Counted from the first letter of the stretch, positions 1 through 9,496 are shown. The stretch: DNA of 48,111 nt from Magnetococcales bacterium (GCA_015232395.1 JADFZT010000033.1:1-48111); one strand, 5' to 3'. A program made the numbers and translations. The notes: generated from the letters alone by a model not told the origin.

Positions 1-100
<100 letters not shown>

Positions 101-217
101 AGAATGGATAGGCTCATCCAAAATGAGTTCCGCAGGATTTATGCCGCTTTGGAAGATGGTTTTCCGGGAGGGGTGAGTCAAGGAGGGGGGTTGAGGGAAA
201 ATACAATAGTTTACTGA

Positions 218-580
218 TCGTTACGAAGCGTCATAAAAAAGAGGTCGCAGCATTTAACAGGGTGGGGTGGGAGCAGTGCTTGACTGAGTAGTGGATAAAA
301 AGTGTGTCATATCACACAATGTTTTTTAAAAAGTGAGCTGAATGACTCATTGCAGCTTGGACGAGAGGAAAAGTAACCCCGATTTGGCTGGGAGTGGGGT
401 CTGTTGTTCCAGGAGGGTGTGGGGATTTTCACCTGTTTGGGTGAGGTGTGGAGTGTTTTTTGTGGACAGTAAACTGGACAGTAAACAAAGCATAAAACAC
501 AACACAAAACAAGCTCATCTGGCAGGCGTATGATCCGATTTAATGGTTCAATGATCAAAAAATCAATGAGTTAACAATTA
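218..580. other. Gene-free leader region upstream of the first membrane peptide
   Basis: No convincing coding sequence is seen here. The stretch is more AT-rich than the genes downstream. It holds a short palindrome, GTGTG-N6-CACAC at 302-317, of the size of a dimeric regulator site, and the 12-bp tandem repeat listed separately at 463-486. Its 3' end runs into the -24/-12 promoter at 581-596, so it may hold activator sites for that promoter. Confidence 0.5.
463..486. repeat. Tandem 12-bp repeat TGGACAGTAAAC, candidate activator site
   Basis: TGGACAGTAAAC occurs twice head to tail. The copies lie about 110-130 bp upstream of the -12 element at 592-596, which is the usual distance for an enhancer of a sigma-54 activator. 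The core ACAGTAAACT resembles ACAGTTAACT, found on the minus strand at 35320-35329, about 100 bp upstream of the second sigma-54 promoter. The enhancer role is an inference. Confidence 0.4.
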
Positions 581-596
581 TGGCCCGACCATTGCA
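581..596 (+). promoter_or_regulatory. Sigma-54 (-24/-12) promoter of the first membrane peptide
   Basis: TGGCCCG-ACCA-TTGCA matches the sigma-54 consensus TGGCACG-N4-TTGCW at all but one position. The invariant GG and GC are separated by exactly 10 bases. Transcription would start near 607, about 60 nt before the peptide start codon at 668. The other promoter of this kind, at 35223-35238, has almost the same layout. Confidence 0.65.
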
Positions 597-667
597 GTGT
601 GTTTTGGCAAGCAGCAAACAGAATGGACGAACCATTCAATAGCCAATCACAATCATGGAGACAGATC

Positions 668-793
668 ATGACCGAGTCCTACACTTTCAGCTCCCCCATC
701 CTCACTTCCCTGTTGGCCATTCTTTCAGCAGCCGCTGTTTTTTCCACCCCGAGCCTTATCTGGAGCACCCTGAATTTGGCTGGATTGATTTGA
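668..793 (+). CDS. 41-aa single-helix membrane peptide, family of three in this window
   Basis: The gene encodes 41 residues beginning MTESYTFSSPILTSLLAIL. A hydrophobic segment covers roughly residues 11-33 and is followed by TPSLIW and a short LNLAGLI tail. GGAGA lies 7 nt before the ATG. The same plan (TFSS, LTS, a hydrophobic core, F(A/S)TPSL(L/I)W, L(N/D)L) is found in the two 43-aa products at 34741-34872 and 35024-35155, 34 kb away. Conservation of protein sequence between distant loci, each with a good ribosome site, is the argument that this is a real gene. A sigma-54 promoter lies just upstream. The protein is probably an inner-membrane peptide, either a subunit or regulator of a larger complex or an envelope-stress peptide. 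The function is unknown and I recognise no named family. Confidence 0.75.
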   Translation: MTESYTFSSPILTSLLAILSAAAVFSTPSLIWSTLNLAGLI

Positions 794-1276
794 AGTGGTT
801 GACCGGCAGGCAAGCTCAATCCTGGATGGGCGTTTGGAATCAGGAATCCGTTGGACCATCCGAAAAAAAACCGGGCGCAACGATCTCGTCCCCTCTCCAA
901 CCAGAAACCTTCGGGTGACCGGTTTGGGAGCGGGATGGGGCAGCTTGGGTGGCGGGATGTGTTTATTCCAAGTCGGTTGAGGGAATGGATTTTTTTGGAT
1001 CTTCAGTCTGTTTGTTCCAGTTGCCCAGCCAGTGAAGGGGGCGTTTTTTTCAAGCCGGTTTTTTTCTCTGGCAGCAGGGTATGGCAGCGTCTTATGATTT
1101 AAAAATATAATAGACCATTCCGGGGGTTCAATGGGATTTTGCTGGGGATCCCGGGGAATCATTCAAAAACCCTGTTTTATCCTGTCGATTGTTTAAAATA
1201 TTGAGGTATCATCAACGCCGATGCTGTTTTGCAAGCCTGGGGGCAGTCAAACCGTGATCCACTGGGAGAGGCGTTG
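794..1276. other. Gene-free spacer between the membrane peptide and the hybrid kinase
   Basis: Open frames here have no family resemblance and overlap one another on both strands. The only structures seen are the terminator-like hairpin at 1023-1050 and an AT-rich stretch near 1095-1112 (taaaaatataatag) that could hold a promoter for the kinase operon. Confidence 0.45.
1023..1050 (+). terminator. Possible intrinsic terminator
   Basis: GCCC, a two-base bulge and CC pair with GG and GGGC across an AGTGAA loop, followed by G and seven T residues. The stem is short. It is the best candidate for ending the transcript of the 668-793 peptide. Confidence 0.35.
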
Positions 1277-4200
1277 TTGAAGCTTAAGGTGAAATCCCCA
1301 CTGCTCCTTCTGCTCTCTCTTTTGACGCTTCTGGCTGCCTACCCCCTGGAAGCCTCACCCCCTCCCGCCAAGCGTCATATCCTTCTGCTCAACTCCTACC
1401 ACGCCACCATGCCCTGGGTACGCAATGTGGTCCAGGCGGTGGAGGATGCCATCGAGCCCCGGCAAGGTCAGCTCAACCTCCATACCGAATATATGGATAC
1501 CAAGCAGGTTCCCTATGATGAAACATATCAGGGCCTGCTCTATGCGCTTCTGGAACAAAAATATCGACAGACACCCGTTGAATTGGTGATGGTTTCGGAC
1601 AATAACGCCTTTGAATTCATGCGGGCGTATGGAGAGCGGCTTTTTCCGGGTGTTCCGGTGGTTTTTTGTGGGGTGAACAATTTTCAGGCTGCCTGGATCG
1701 AGGAATTTCCCCATTTTACCGGTATTGCCGAGGTGTTTGACGCCAAAGCGACCCTTGCAGCCGCTTTGGAAATGCATCCCCACACCCAGCGGGTTTTTAT
1801 CATCAACGACCACCTGCCCACCGGTCAGGCCTGGGCGGCCTCCATTCGTCAGCAGTTGGCCGGGTTTGAAAAACGGGTGGAGCTGATTTTTTCCCGGGAG
1901 TGGCCCTTCACTGTTTTGGAAGAGCGGGTGGCGGGGCTGGACGCGGATACGCTGGTGCTCTTCGGGGTCTATTTTCGGGATGCCACAGGGCAATATTACG
2001 ACTTCTGGGAGAGTATGGGGCGGCTTTCCCGGGTGAGCCCGGTGCCTATTTATGGGCTGCTTGATCTCTATCTGGGGTATGGTCTCGCAGGGGGTAACCT
2101 CATCAGTGGTTATCATCAAGGGGAGGAAGCGGCCCGTTTTGCCTTGGCCATTCTGGATGGCCAGAGTCCCAATCAGTTGCCCGTCTCCTGGAGCGGAACC
2201 AACCGGTTTATGTTTGATTATAAGCAGATGCAACGCTTCGGCATCTCAGCCGCACAACTCCCCCCAGCCAGCACCATTGTCAATCAGCCCCCTTCCCTGT
2301 TGCGGGAGTATGCCCTCTTTTTCTGGTCAGCGGTGGGGGTGATCCTCCTGCTGACCGTGCTGGTCTTGCTGTTGGCCGCCAACGTCATTCGCCGAAAAAA
2401 GGCCGAAAGCGCCCTTCAGGAGTCCAAGGACCATCTGGAAGTTCGGGTGGAAGAGAGAACCCGGGCGCTTTTCGAGAGTGAACAGCGATTTCGGGGTTTG
2501 GTGGAAACCCTCAACGACTGGATTTGGGAGATCGACCGGGAGGGGTGCTACACCTATGTGAGCCCCAAAGTGGAGGCGTTGCTGGGTTATCCCCCTGAAG
2601 AGTTGATCGGCACCCGGCCCCAGGCTTTATGGGAGCCTTCCAGTATTCCTGGGATTGAGGCGTTGTTGCGGAGGCACTACCAGGAGCAGACCCCTTTTGC
2701 CGACCTGGAGGTGCCCACTCTGAAGAGAGACGGTACCCTGATTTTTGTTGAGGTGAATGGTCAGCCGATCATTGATTCGGAGGGGGAATTTTTCGGCTTT
2801 CGCGGCGTGGTGCGGGATATCACCTCTCGGCGGGCGGCGGAAGAGGCGTTGCGGGATAGCGAGGAGCGATTTCATCAATTCATGTTACATACCCCTCTGG
2901 TTGCCTTTATCAAGGATGACCGGGGGCGGATGGTTTATGCCAATGCCGCCTGGGAAAAATTGACCGGCAGACAAAGGTCTGGCTGGGAAGGTCGGACCAG
3001 CTACGACTTTTATCCCGGGGAGATCGCCGATTCTTTGGCTGCGGATGATCGGGAAGTTCTCTTGAGTGGCCAGCATCGGGTGTTTCAGGAAAGCGTGCCC
3101 CGTGGGGATAAAATCAGCCATTGGCTTTCCCACAAGTTTGGTTTTCGAAATTCCCGGGGAGAACATTTTTTGGGGGGGGTGGCCTTTGATATTACCGAGC
3201 GCACCCGTATGGAAGCGGAGTTGCGGGAAAATGAGGCCACCTTCCGGGCGATTTTCGATCAGGGGGGGATGGGCATCGCCATGGGGGATCTCAACGGACG
3301 GCTCCTCCAGGTCAATGCCGCTTTTGCCCGAATATTGGGCTATACACCACAAGAGTTGGATGGTTATTGCTGGCAGCATATTTCCCACCCCGACGGCCTG
3401 AAGGATAATATCCGATTTTATCAGGAAGTGTTGGCGGGAGAGCGCGCTTCCTTCGAACTGGAAAAACGTTATTTCCGCAAGGGAGGTGGGACCGTTTGGG
3501 CGCACCTGACCGTCACGCCGGTGCTCTCCACCAACGGCCAGGTCGCCTTTGTCATCGGTATGATACAGGATATCACCCAGCGCAAACGCATGGAGACGGA
3601 TCTGGAGCAGGCCAAATCCCGGGCGGAGTCGGCCAATCGGGCCAAGAGTGAATTTTTGGCCGCCATGAGCCACGACCTGCGCACCCCTCTCAACGCCATC
3701 ATCGGTCTGGGGGATGTGCTCAGGGAGTCCCATCTGGACAAAGTACAGCGCAGCTATTTGGATATCGTCATCAATGCCGGGGATACCTTGCTGGTCTTGA
3801 TCAACGATATTTTGGATCTATCCAAAATTGAAGCGGGTCAGATGCAGCTCGAAGAGCAGCCCTTTGATCTGGGAGCGTTGCTTGAAGAGGTGGTGTCGGT
3901 GCTTCGAGTGAATGCTGATTCCAAGGAGATTGCCCTTCACTGTCAGTCGGAAGGAGAGAAGCCCATTTGGGTGAAAGGGGATTCCCAGCGGCTTCGGCAG
4001 ATTCTATACAATCTGTTGGGTAACGCGATCAAGTTTACCCAAAAGGGGAGTGTGGAGCTGAAGGCCGTGCCTCTGGATAGCCAAAAAATGCATTTTGAGG
4101 TGAGGGATACCGGAATCGGTATTGCACCAGAGCGCCTGGAAAAGGTTTTCGAGCCTTTTCAACAAGCGGAGGGGAGCCGAACCACCTCCCGTTTTGGGGG

Positions 4201-4822
4201 GACGGGGCTGGGGCTTTCCATCTGTCGCAAGCTGGTCACTCTGATGGGGGGGGAGATCGGGGTGCAAAGTGTGGTGGATGAGGGGAGTGTTTTTTCTTTT
4301 ACAGTTGAGCTGCCATCGGTGTTGATGGAGGCCGGGGATGGGTTTGATCCAGGGAGAGAGAGGGGTTCGAGTCAGGCTCAGGGGGTGGCCCTGGACAGGG
4401 GGCTTGAGATTCTCGCAGTGGATGATGCGATGGATAATTTGCTGCTTCTCAAGGCCTATCTGAAGAAAACCCCCCATACCTTGACCCTGGCTAATAACGG
4501 TCAGGAAGCGGTGGAGCGTTTTCAAGCCGGTCGGTTTGATGTGGTGCTGATGGATATTCAGATGCCGGTCATGGATGGTTATGCCGCTACCCGGGCGATA
4601 CGGGCGTGGGAGCGGGAAACAGGCTGCCTGCCCACTCGGATTATTGCGCTGACCGCCCACGTCATGAAAGAGGTCGCCCAAAAGGTGGCAGCGGCGGGGT
4701 GTGATGGCCACCTGGCCAAACCGATTCGCAAGGAGACTCTTCTCAAAGCTTTGGCCCAACCCCTGAGCGGGGTCCGTGAGGGTCATCTGGTGGGGCATGA
4801 AAGCCAGGGGAGCGGTGGATGA
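1277..4822 (+). CDS. Hybrid sensor histidine kinase with periplasmic-binding-like sensor, three PAS domains and receiver
   Basis: A predicted inner-membrane phosphorelay kinase. Order from the TTG at 1277: signal sequence (about 1-27), a periplasmic ABC-substrate-binding-like sensor (about 30-330, starting RHILLLNSYH), a membrane helix (about 343-370), three PAS domains (about 402-520, 529-645, 653-770), HisKA with phospho-accepting His799 (MSHDLRTPL), HATPase with N box NLLGNAIKFT, DTGIGI and GGTGLGLSI, and a C-terminal receiver with Asp1093 (VVLMDIQMP). TTG 1277 is preferred because GGGAGAGG lies just before it and a clean signal peptide follows; the frame is open upstream to a TTG at 1229. 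The gene overlaps the next kinase by 4 bp (ATGA), so the two are translationally coupled. The ligand is not predictable. No response regulator or Hpt gene is adjacent. Confidence 0.88.
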   Translation: MKLKVKSPLLLLLSLLTLLAAYPLEASPPPAKRHILLLNSYHATMPWVRNVVQAVEDAIEPRQGQLNLHTEYMDTKQVPYDETYQGLLYALLEQKYRQTPVELVMVSDNNAFEFMRAYGERLFPGVPVVFCGVNNFQAAWIEEFPHFTGIAEVFDAKATLAAALEMHPHTQRVFIINDHLPTGQAWAASIRQQLAGFEKRVELIFSREWPFTVLEERVAGLDADTLVLFGVYFRDATGQYYDFWESMGRLSRVSPVPIYGLLDLYLGYGLAGGNLISGYHQGEEAARFALAILDGQSPNQLPVSWSGTNRFMFDYKQMQRFGISAAQLPPASTIVNQPPSLLREYALFFWSAVGVILLLTVLVLLLAANVIRRKKAESALQESKDHLEVRVEERTRALFESEQRFRGLVETLNDWIWEIDREGCYTYVSPKVEALLGYPPEELIGTRPQALWEPSSIPGIEALLRRHYQEQTPFADLEVPTLKRDGTLIFVEVNGQPIIDSEGEFFGFRGVVRDITSRRAAEEALRDSEERFHQFMLHTPLVAFIKDDRGRMVYANAAWEKLTGRQRSGWEGRTSYDFYPGEIADSLAADDREVLLSGQHRVFQESVPRGDKISHWLSHKFGFRNSRGEHFLGGVAFDITERTRMEAELRENEATFRAIFDQGGMGIAMGDLNGRLLQVNAAFARILGYTPQELDGYCWQHISHPDGLKDNIRFYQEVLAGERASFELEKRYFRKGGGTVWAHLTVTPVLSTNGQVAFVIGMIQDITQRKRMETDLEQAKSRAESANRAKSEFLAAMSHDLRTPLNAIIGLGDVLRESHLDKVQRSYLDIVINAGDTLLVLINDILDLSKIEAGQMQLEEQPFDLGALLEEVVSVLRVNADSKEIALHCQSEGEKPIWVKGDSQRLRQILYNLLGNAIKFTQKGSVELKAVPLDSQKMHFEVRDTGIGIAPERLEKVFEPFQQAEGSRTTSRFGGTGLGLSICRKLVTLMGGEIGVQSVVDEGSVFSFTVELPSVLMEAGDGFDPGRERGSSQAQGVALDRGLEILAVDDAMDNLLLLKAYLKKTPHTLTLANNGQEAVERFQAGRFDVVLMDIQMPVMDGYAATRAIRAWERETGCLPTRIIALTAHVMKEVAQKVAAAGCDGHLAKPIRKETLLKALAQPLSGVREGHLVGHESQGSGG

Positions 4823-7668
4823 TTGCCCGTCGGGTGCGCTCGGAAAGTGATGCCCACAACCTCAATATTTTTAAGATGGTGCTGGCCTGCTTTTTGGCAG
4901 GTTTTCCCAGTCTGCTCTTTTCCCTGCCCCCCACCCACAGTACGGTCATCCATCCAGCCTCCGGGGTGGCTTTGGCGGGGCTTCTGCTCTGGGGGTGGCG
5001 GTTGTGGCCAGGGGTGTTTTTAGGGATCTTTTTTCTGGGATTGTGGGCCTTTCTGGAAGAAGGGGGGCCGTTTACCATTCACGGTTATGCCTTGGCCGTG
5101 GGCATGGCTGTGGCGGGCACTCTCCAGGCGGTGCTGGGCTATCTTCTGGCAAGACGCCTTTTTCGAATCTCCCTGCGTCTCGACGATGCCATGGGTGTGG
5201 CCCGCCTGTTTCTTATTGTGGGGCCGGGCGCCTGTCTGCTGGGCGCTTCGGTGGTGGTGTGGGTGCTCTGGACTTTGGAGTTTGTCCAGACCGTCGATCT
5301 GCGTTTTACCTGGTGGACCTGGTGGGTGGGGGAGAGCCTCGGCATTTTTTTTGTTTTGCCATTGATGCTGATCGCTTTTGGAACGCCCCGCTCTCTCTGG
5401 CGGGGAAGGGGCGTTGCCGTTGGGTGGCCATTGGTGATCGCAGCAGTTGTGCTGACTCAAATGTTTGCCTATTCGAGCCGCTATGAAGCGGATCGTTTGA
5501 GAAATGCCTTTCGAGAGGAGGCGCGGGTGTTGGCCCACACCCTGGAGAGTCAGTTTGATCGCTACCTGGAAGTGATCTGGTCTCTGGAAGGTTATTTTGC
5601 CGGCTCTCAACATGTCTCCCGGGAGGAGTTCAAGGCCTTTGTTCGGGGCGTGTTGCCCCGCCATCCAGGGATTCAGGCCATCTCCTGGAATCCACGCATT
5701 TTGAACCAGGAGCGTGCGGAGTTCGAAGCCCGGGTACGGTGGGATTTTTTGGAGAATTTTGAGATTACTGAAAAATCCCCTGAGGGGCTGTTGGTTCCGG
5801 CGGGTGTCCGGGATGAATATATCGTTGTCAACTATATCGAACCTCTGGAAACCAATCGCAGTGCCGTTGGTTTTGACGTGGCCTCCACGCCGGAGCGCAA
5901 GGTGGCTCTCGATATGGCCCGGGACAGTGGCCAACCTGTTGCCACGGCCCCCATCAATCTGGTTCAAAATATCCGCAAGTCTTTGGGAGTGCTTGTTTTT
6001 TTGCCAATTTATCGGTGGCCCCTGGAGGTTGAATCCGTAGCAGATCGGCGCAATAATCTGCTTGGGTTTGGGGTGGGGGTGTTTCGCCTGGGAGATGTGA
6101 TTCGCCACGCTTTTGGCAAGGATTATCTGAAACATCTGGAGCATGTGGTCGGGCGGGTCTACGATGTCACACCGGGTTTGGCTGAGGAAAAGCAGCTCAT
6201 AACCATCTTTTTGCGCAAGGATGGTGCGGTCTTCGAGTTTCCCGATGAGATCATCCCTCTGGTGGATCCCAAGGGGTTCCGTTGGAACCAAACCTATGAC
6301 ATGCGGGGGCGGGTGTGGCGTTTCACCTTCGACACCACTTATCGCTACCGGTCGGAATTCAGGGATTGGGGGGAGTGGATGCTGCCTTTGGGGGGGCTGC
6401 TTTTTTCCGGGCTTCTGGCGGCGTCGCTTTTGGTGATCACCGGGCGCACCCATCGCAACCACGAATTGGCCCGCCAGCTGGAAGGGCGCAAGGCGGCGTT
6501 GGAGCGATCCAATATCGAGTTGGAACAGGAGATCCATCAGAGGCAGGAGGCGGAAGACAGGCTCAGGCAGAGTGAGGAGCGCTTTCGAGGGGCCTTCGAG
6601 GGGGCAGCCCACGGCATGGCTCTGGTCTCTCCCAGTGGTCACTTGCTGCTGGTCAATCAGGCCCTCTGCCGCATGACCGGTTATGGTGAAGCGGAACTGC
6701 TGAAAATGGATTTTCAAAGCTTCACCCACCCGGAGGATTTGCCGGAGGATCTGGACTCCCAGGCGCGTATCCAGCAAGGGGAGATCGACAAGTATGAGCG
6801 GGATAAACGCTGTTTTAACAAGGAGGGACAAGCCTTTTTGGCGCACCTGGCCGTATCGGTGATTCGGGGGAGTGATGGGGCACCTCTCTACAGCGTTTTT
6901 CAGATGCGGGATATCACCCAGGAGCGGGAGTTGGAGGCCCGGATCCAATCCGCTGAGCGGCTGGCTTCGGTAGGGCGACTGGCGGCGGGGCTTGCCCATG
7001 AGGTGAACAATCCCCTGGCGAGTGCCTCCATCAACCTCCAGGGACTGAAAATGGAACTGGAAGAGGTCTTGGCTTCCAGCAGTGATGCGCGTCACCAGAT
7101 GGCAATCATTGAACGCAGTTTGGATCGCTCCTCCCAGATTGCCAAGGAGGTGCTGGCCTTTTCCAGCCAAGGTGACCAAGGGTTTTCCCCGCTGGATCTC
7201 AACGATGTTTTGGAATCCGCCCTACAGTTGGTGGAGCATCGGCTGGAAGGGATCGTCTTGCACCGGGATTTGGCGGATCTGCCGGATGTGGCAGGGCTTT
7301 ACGGTAAATTGGAGCAGGTGTGCATCAATCTATTGAACAATGCTCTGGATGCCTGTCCCGAGGAGGGTGGGGTGCTCCATCTGACCTCTTTTTTGGAAGA
7401 GGGGTGTGGGGTGCTCACCATTCGGGATAATGGCTGTGGTATTCCGGAAAAAATCATGGGCCGGGTGATGGTGCCTTTTTTTACCACCAAGCGGGTGGGG
7501 GATGGCACGGGCTTGGGGTTGGCAGTCTGCTATGGGATTGTGACCCAACACCGGGGAGAGCTGGAACTGGTCAATCATCCGGAAGGGGGGGTGACCGCTA
7601 CCGTGCGGATCCCTCTGCCGGAAAAAGGGGGTGGCAAAAGGGTCTATCCGATCCTGCCCCTTGGTTGA
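4819..7668 (+). CDS. MASE1-CHASE-PAS sensor histidine kinase
   Basis: A 949-aa membrane histidine kinase. The N-terminal part (about 14-220) is a multi-helix MASE1-type membrane sensor. It is followed by a CHASE-type extracytoplasmic domain (about 230-505), a membrane helix (about 518-542), a short coiled coil, a PAS domain (about 583-702, with the typical GYGEAELL turn) and HisKA with the phospho-acceptor His727 in LAHEVNNPLAS. The HATPase domain carries NLLNNALDA, DNGCGIP and GTGLGLAVCYG. The short H box and the HEVNNP motif place it near the NtrB/PAS-PAC kinase class. The gene starts inside the stop codon of the hybrid kinase, so the two probably act together. It has no receiver domain and no neighbouring regulator, so the output partner is unknown. 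Confidence 0.88.
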   Translation: MIARRVRSESDAHNLNIFKMVLACFLAGFPSLLFSLPPTHSTVIHPASGVALAGLLLWGWRLWPGVFLGIFFLGLWAFLEEGGPFTIHGYALAVGMAVAGTLQAVLGYLLARRLFRISLRLDDAMGVARLFLIVGPGACLLGASVVVWVLWTLEFVQTVDLRFTWWTWWVGESLGIFFVLPLMLIAFGTPRSLWRGRGVAVGWPLVIAAVVLTQMFAYSSRYEADRLRNAFREEARVLAHTLESQFDRYLEVIWSLEGYFAGSQHVSREEFKAFVRGVLPRHPGIQAISWNPRILNQERAEFEARVRWDFLENFEITEKSPEGLLVPAGVRDEYIVVNYIEPLETNRSAVGFDVASTPERKVALDMARDSGQPVATAPINLVQNIRKSLGVLVFLPIYRWPLEVESVADRRNNLLGFGVGVFRLGDVIRHAFGKDYLKHLEHVVGRVYDVTPGLAEEKQLITIFLRKDGAVFEFPDEIIPLVDPKGFRWNQTYDMRGRVWRFTFDTTYRYRSEFRDWGEWMLPLGGLLFSGLLAASLLVITGRTHRNHELARQLEGRKAALERSNIELEQEIHQRQEAEDRLRQSEERFRGAFEGAAHGMALVSPSGHLLLVNQALCRMTGYGEAELLKMDFQSFTHPEDLPEDLDSQARIQQGEIDKYERDKRCFNKEGQAFLAHLAVSVIRGSDGAPLYSVFQMRDITQERELEARIQSAERLASVGRLAAGLAHEVNNPLASASINLQGLKMELEEVLASSSDARHQMAIIERSLDRSSQIAKEVLAFSSQGDQGFSPLDLNDVLESALQLVEHRLEGIVLHRDLADLPDVAGLYGKLEQVCINLLNNALDACPEEGGVLHLTSFLEEGCGVLTIRDNGCGIPEKIMGRVMVPFFTTKRVGDGTGLGLAVCYGIVTQHRGELELVNHPEGGVTATVRIPLPEKGGGKRVYPILPLG

Positions 7669-7766
7669 GTGGTTTGGGCTGGTCGGGGGGGATGGAACTG
7701 AGGTGGGGATTGGATGCAATGGGGGGGTGACTGTCTGGGGGTGGGAAGAGATAAGGGGAGGGGGCT

Positions 7767-8330
7767 TTGGCTGACGCTGTTTTTATCCACGAAACCGCTG
7801 TGGTTGATTCCGGGGTGGAGATTGGGGAGGGGAGCCGAGTCTGGCATTTTTCCCATCTTTTGTCAGGAACCCGGATTGGGGCGGGGTGCACCATCGGTCA
7901 AAATGTCGCAATCGGTCCCAACGTGCGCCTGGGTGACGGCTGTAAGATTCAAAACAATGTGTCGATCTATGAGGGGGTGGAGCTGGAGGCGGAGGTGTTT
8001 TGTGGTCCGAGTATGGTTTTTACCAATGTTGTCACCCCCCGGGCCTTTATCTCCAGAAAACACGCGTTTCGTCCGACACACGTAGGGCGGGGGTGTACCA
8101 TCGGTGCCAACGCCACCATTCTTTGCGGGGTGCGATTGGGGCGCTACAGCTTTGTGGGGGCGGGGAGTGTGGTGACCCGGGATCTGCCCGATCATGCCTT
8201 GATGGTGGGCAATCCCGGGCGGCAGGCGGGTTGGGTGTGTCGATGTGGCCTGGTGCTGGATTCTGATTTGGCCTGTTCGGAGTGTGGCAAGGGATATCAG
8301 GTAGGGGATAGGGGTTTGATCGAAGCTTGA
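7767..8330 (+). CDS. Left-handed beta-helix N-acetyltransferase, WbpD/WlbB-like
   Basis: The 187-aa product consists mostly of hexapeptide repeats (IGEGSRVWHFSHL, IGAGCTIGQNVAIG, LGDGCKIQNNVSIYEG), which form a trimeric left-handed beta helix and bind acetyl-CoA. The family acetylates 3-amino sugars on UDP-sugars for O-antigen or other surface glycans. The stretch VFTNVVTPRAF followed by HVGRGCTIGANATI is typical of the WbpD/WlbB group. The C-terminus carries two CxC/CxxC pairs (CRCG and CSEC) that look like a small zinc ribbon, also seen in relatives. The start is TTG, supported by the purine-rich GGGGAGGGGG just before it. No other sugar-nucleotide gene is nearby, so the exact substrate is unproven. 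Confidence 0.85.
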   Translation: MADAVFIHETAVVDSGVEIGEGSRVWHFSHLLSGTRIGAGCTIGQNVAIGPNVRLGDGCKIQNNVSIYEGVELEAEVFCGPSMVFTNVVTPRAFISRKHAFRPTHVGRGCTIGANATILCGVRLGRYSFVGAGSVVTRDLPDHALMVGNPGRQAGWVCRCGLVLDSDLACSECGKGYQVGDRGLIEA

Positions 8331-8408
8331 ATTGCGGTTTGACCAGAGTGTGTTTCCGTTATTTCACTCCTTCCCTGTACCGGTTGAATCGTGCAATCGG
8401 GCGGGTTC

Positions 8409-8417
8409 TGCTATATA
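8409..8417 (+). promoter_or_regulatory. Extended -10 promoter for rnpB
   Basis: TGC-TATATA is an extended -10 element placed so that transcription would start about 20 nt before the P1 helix of RNase P RNA. No good -35 hexamer is seen at 17 bp, which is common for extended -10 promoters. Confidence 0.45.
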
Positions 8418-8445
8418 AGGTTTTCAGTTTAAGAGGTTTTACCAA

Positions 8446-8874
<429 letters not shown>

Positions 8875-9020
8875 CCCCACTTTCTCCCCTCTTCCCCACT
8901 TTCTCCCCTCTTCCCCACTTTCTCCCCTCTTCCCCACTTTCTCCCCTCTTCCCCACTTTCTCCCCCATTTTTGGTATTCCCCACTTTTCCCTCTCTTCCC
9001 CACTTTCTCCCCCATTTTTG
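8875..9020. repeat. Pyrimidine-rich 19-bp tandem repeat array
   Basis: The unit CCCCACTTTCTCCCCTCTT starts at 8875, 8894, 8913 and 8932. A fifth unit at 8951 has a longer tail (CCATTTTTGGTATT). A variant unit starts at 8979 and a final one at 8998 again has the CCATTTTTGG tail. The first base abuts the 3' end of rnpB. Read on the minus strand the array is a chain of GTGGGGA and GAGGGGA words about 8-11 bp apart. A related copy lies at 36838-36854. No terminator with a T run follows rnpB otherwise. Confidence 0.9.
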
Positions 9021-9389
9021 GCTGTCGACAGTTGGCAGTAGCGCAGATATTCATGGAATATATTGTGTATGTGTTTGTATTTTAAGTTTTTTATGAAGGT
9101 TGTGTCGTGCAATGTTTTCCATTGATCCTGCCACTTCAAAGCGCTGTTTGCTCTTTCAGCCACTTTTGGTGATGGGGGGGTGGGGAGGTGATGAGTGGAA
9201 GTGGGCTAAAAATCTCCCCACATCATCCCACTTGACGGATATGGTTGCTTTGGAAACCGATTTCACCCAGTAAATTCAAGGTAATATCAGCTGTCAGCCG
9301 CTCTAGGTTTTTCTCTTTTCAGACCCTTCAAAGCTAAATGGAAGGGTGAAATCAGGGGCTTGGCTATGGGGTGTGTGGCGTGTTTGTTC

Positions 9390-9418
9390 TTGTATATAAG
9401 TTATTGTTTTTGTATAAT
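9390..9418 (+). promoter_or_regulatory. Candidate sigma-70 promoter of the mraZ operon
   Basis: TTGTAT, 17 bp, then a perfect TATAAT at 9413-9418. Transcription would start near 9425, about 70 bp before the MraZ boxes and 150 bp before mraZ. Confidence 0.6.
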
Positions 9419-9496
9419 TTTTCACAGAATCCCATTTTTTTTGGCAATCCTGTTTTTAAATCTTGCAGGCCCTATGAGTGGCACCTATACTCAGTT

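Noticed and set aside
104-217. A 37-codon open frame (MDRLIQNEFRRIYAALEDGF...) directly after the poly-G tract
   Set aside because: It could be the 3' end of a gene lost to the artefact, but there is no ribosome site, no recognisable family, and the upstream sequence is unreliable.
5020-7179. A 719-codon minus-strand frame antisense to the MASE1 kinase
   Set aside because: The plus strand has unmistakable kinase motifs; the long antisense frame is a by-product of GC-rich codon usage.
8875-9020. CRISPR array as an explanation for the repeated sequence after rnpB
   Set aside because: The 19-bp units are directly adjacent without spacers, and no cas genes are nearby.
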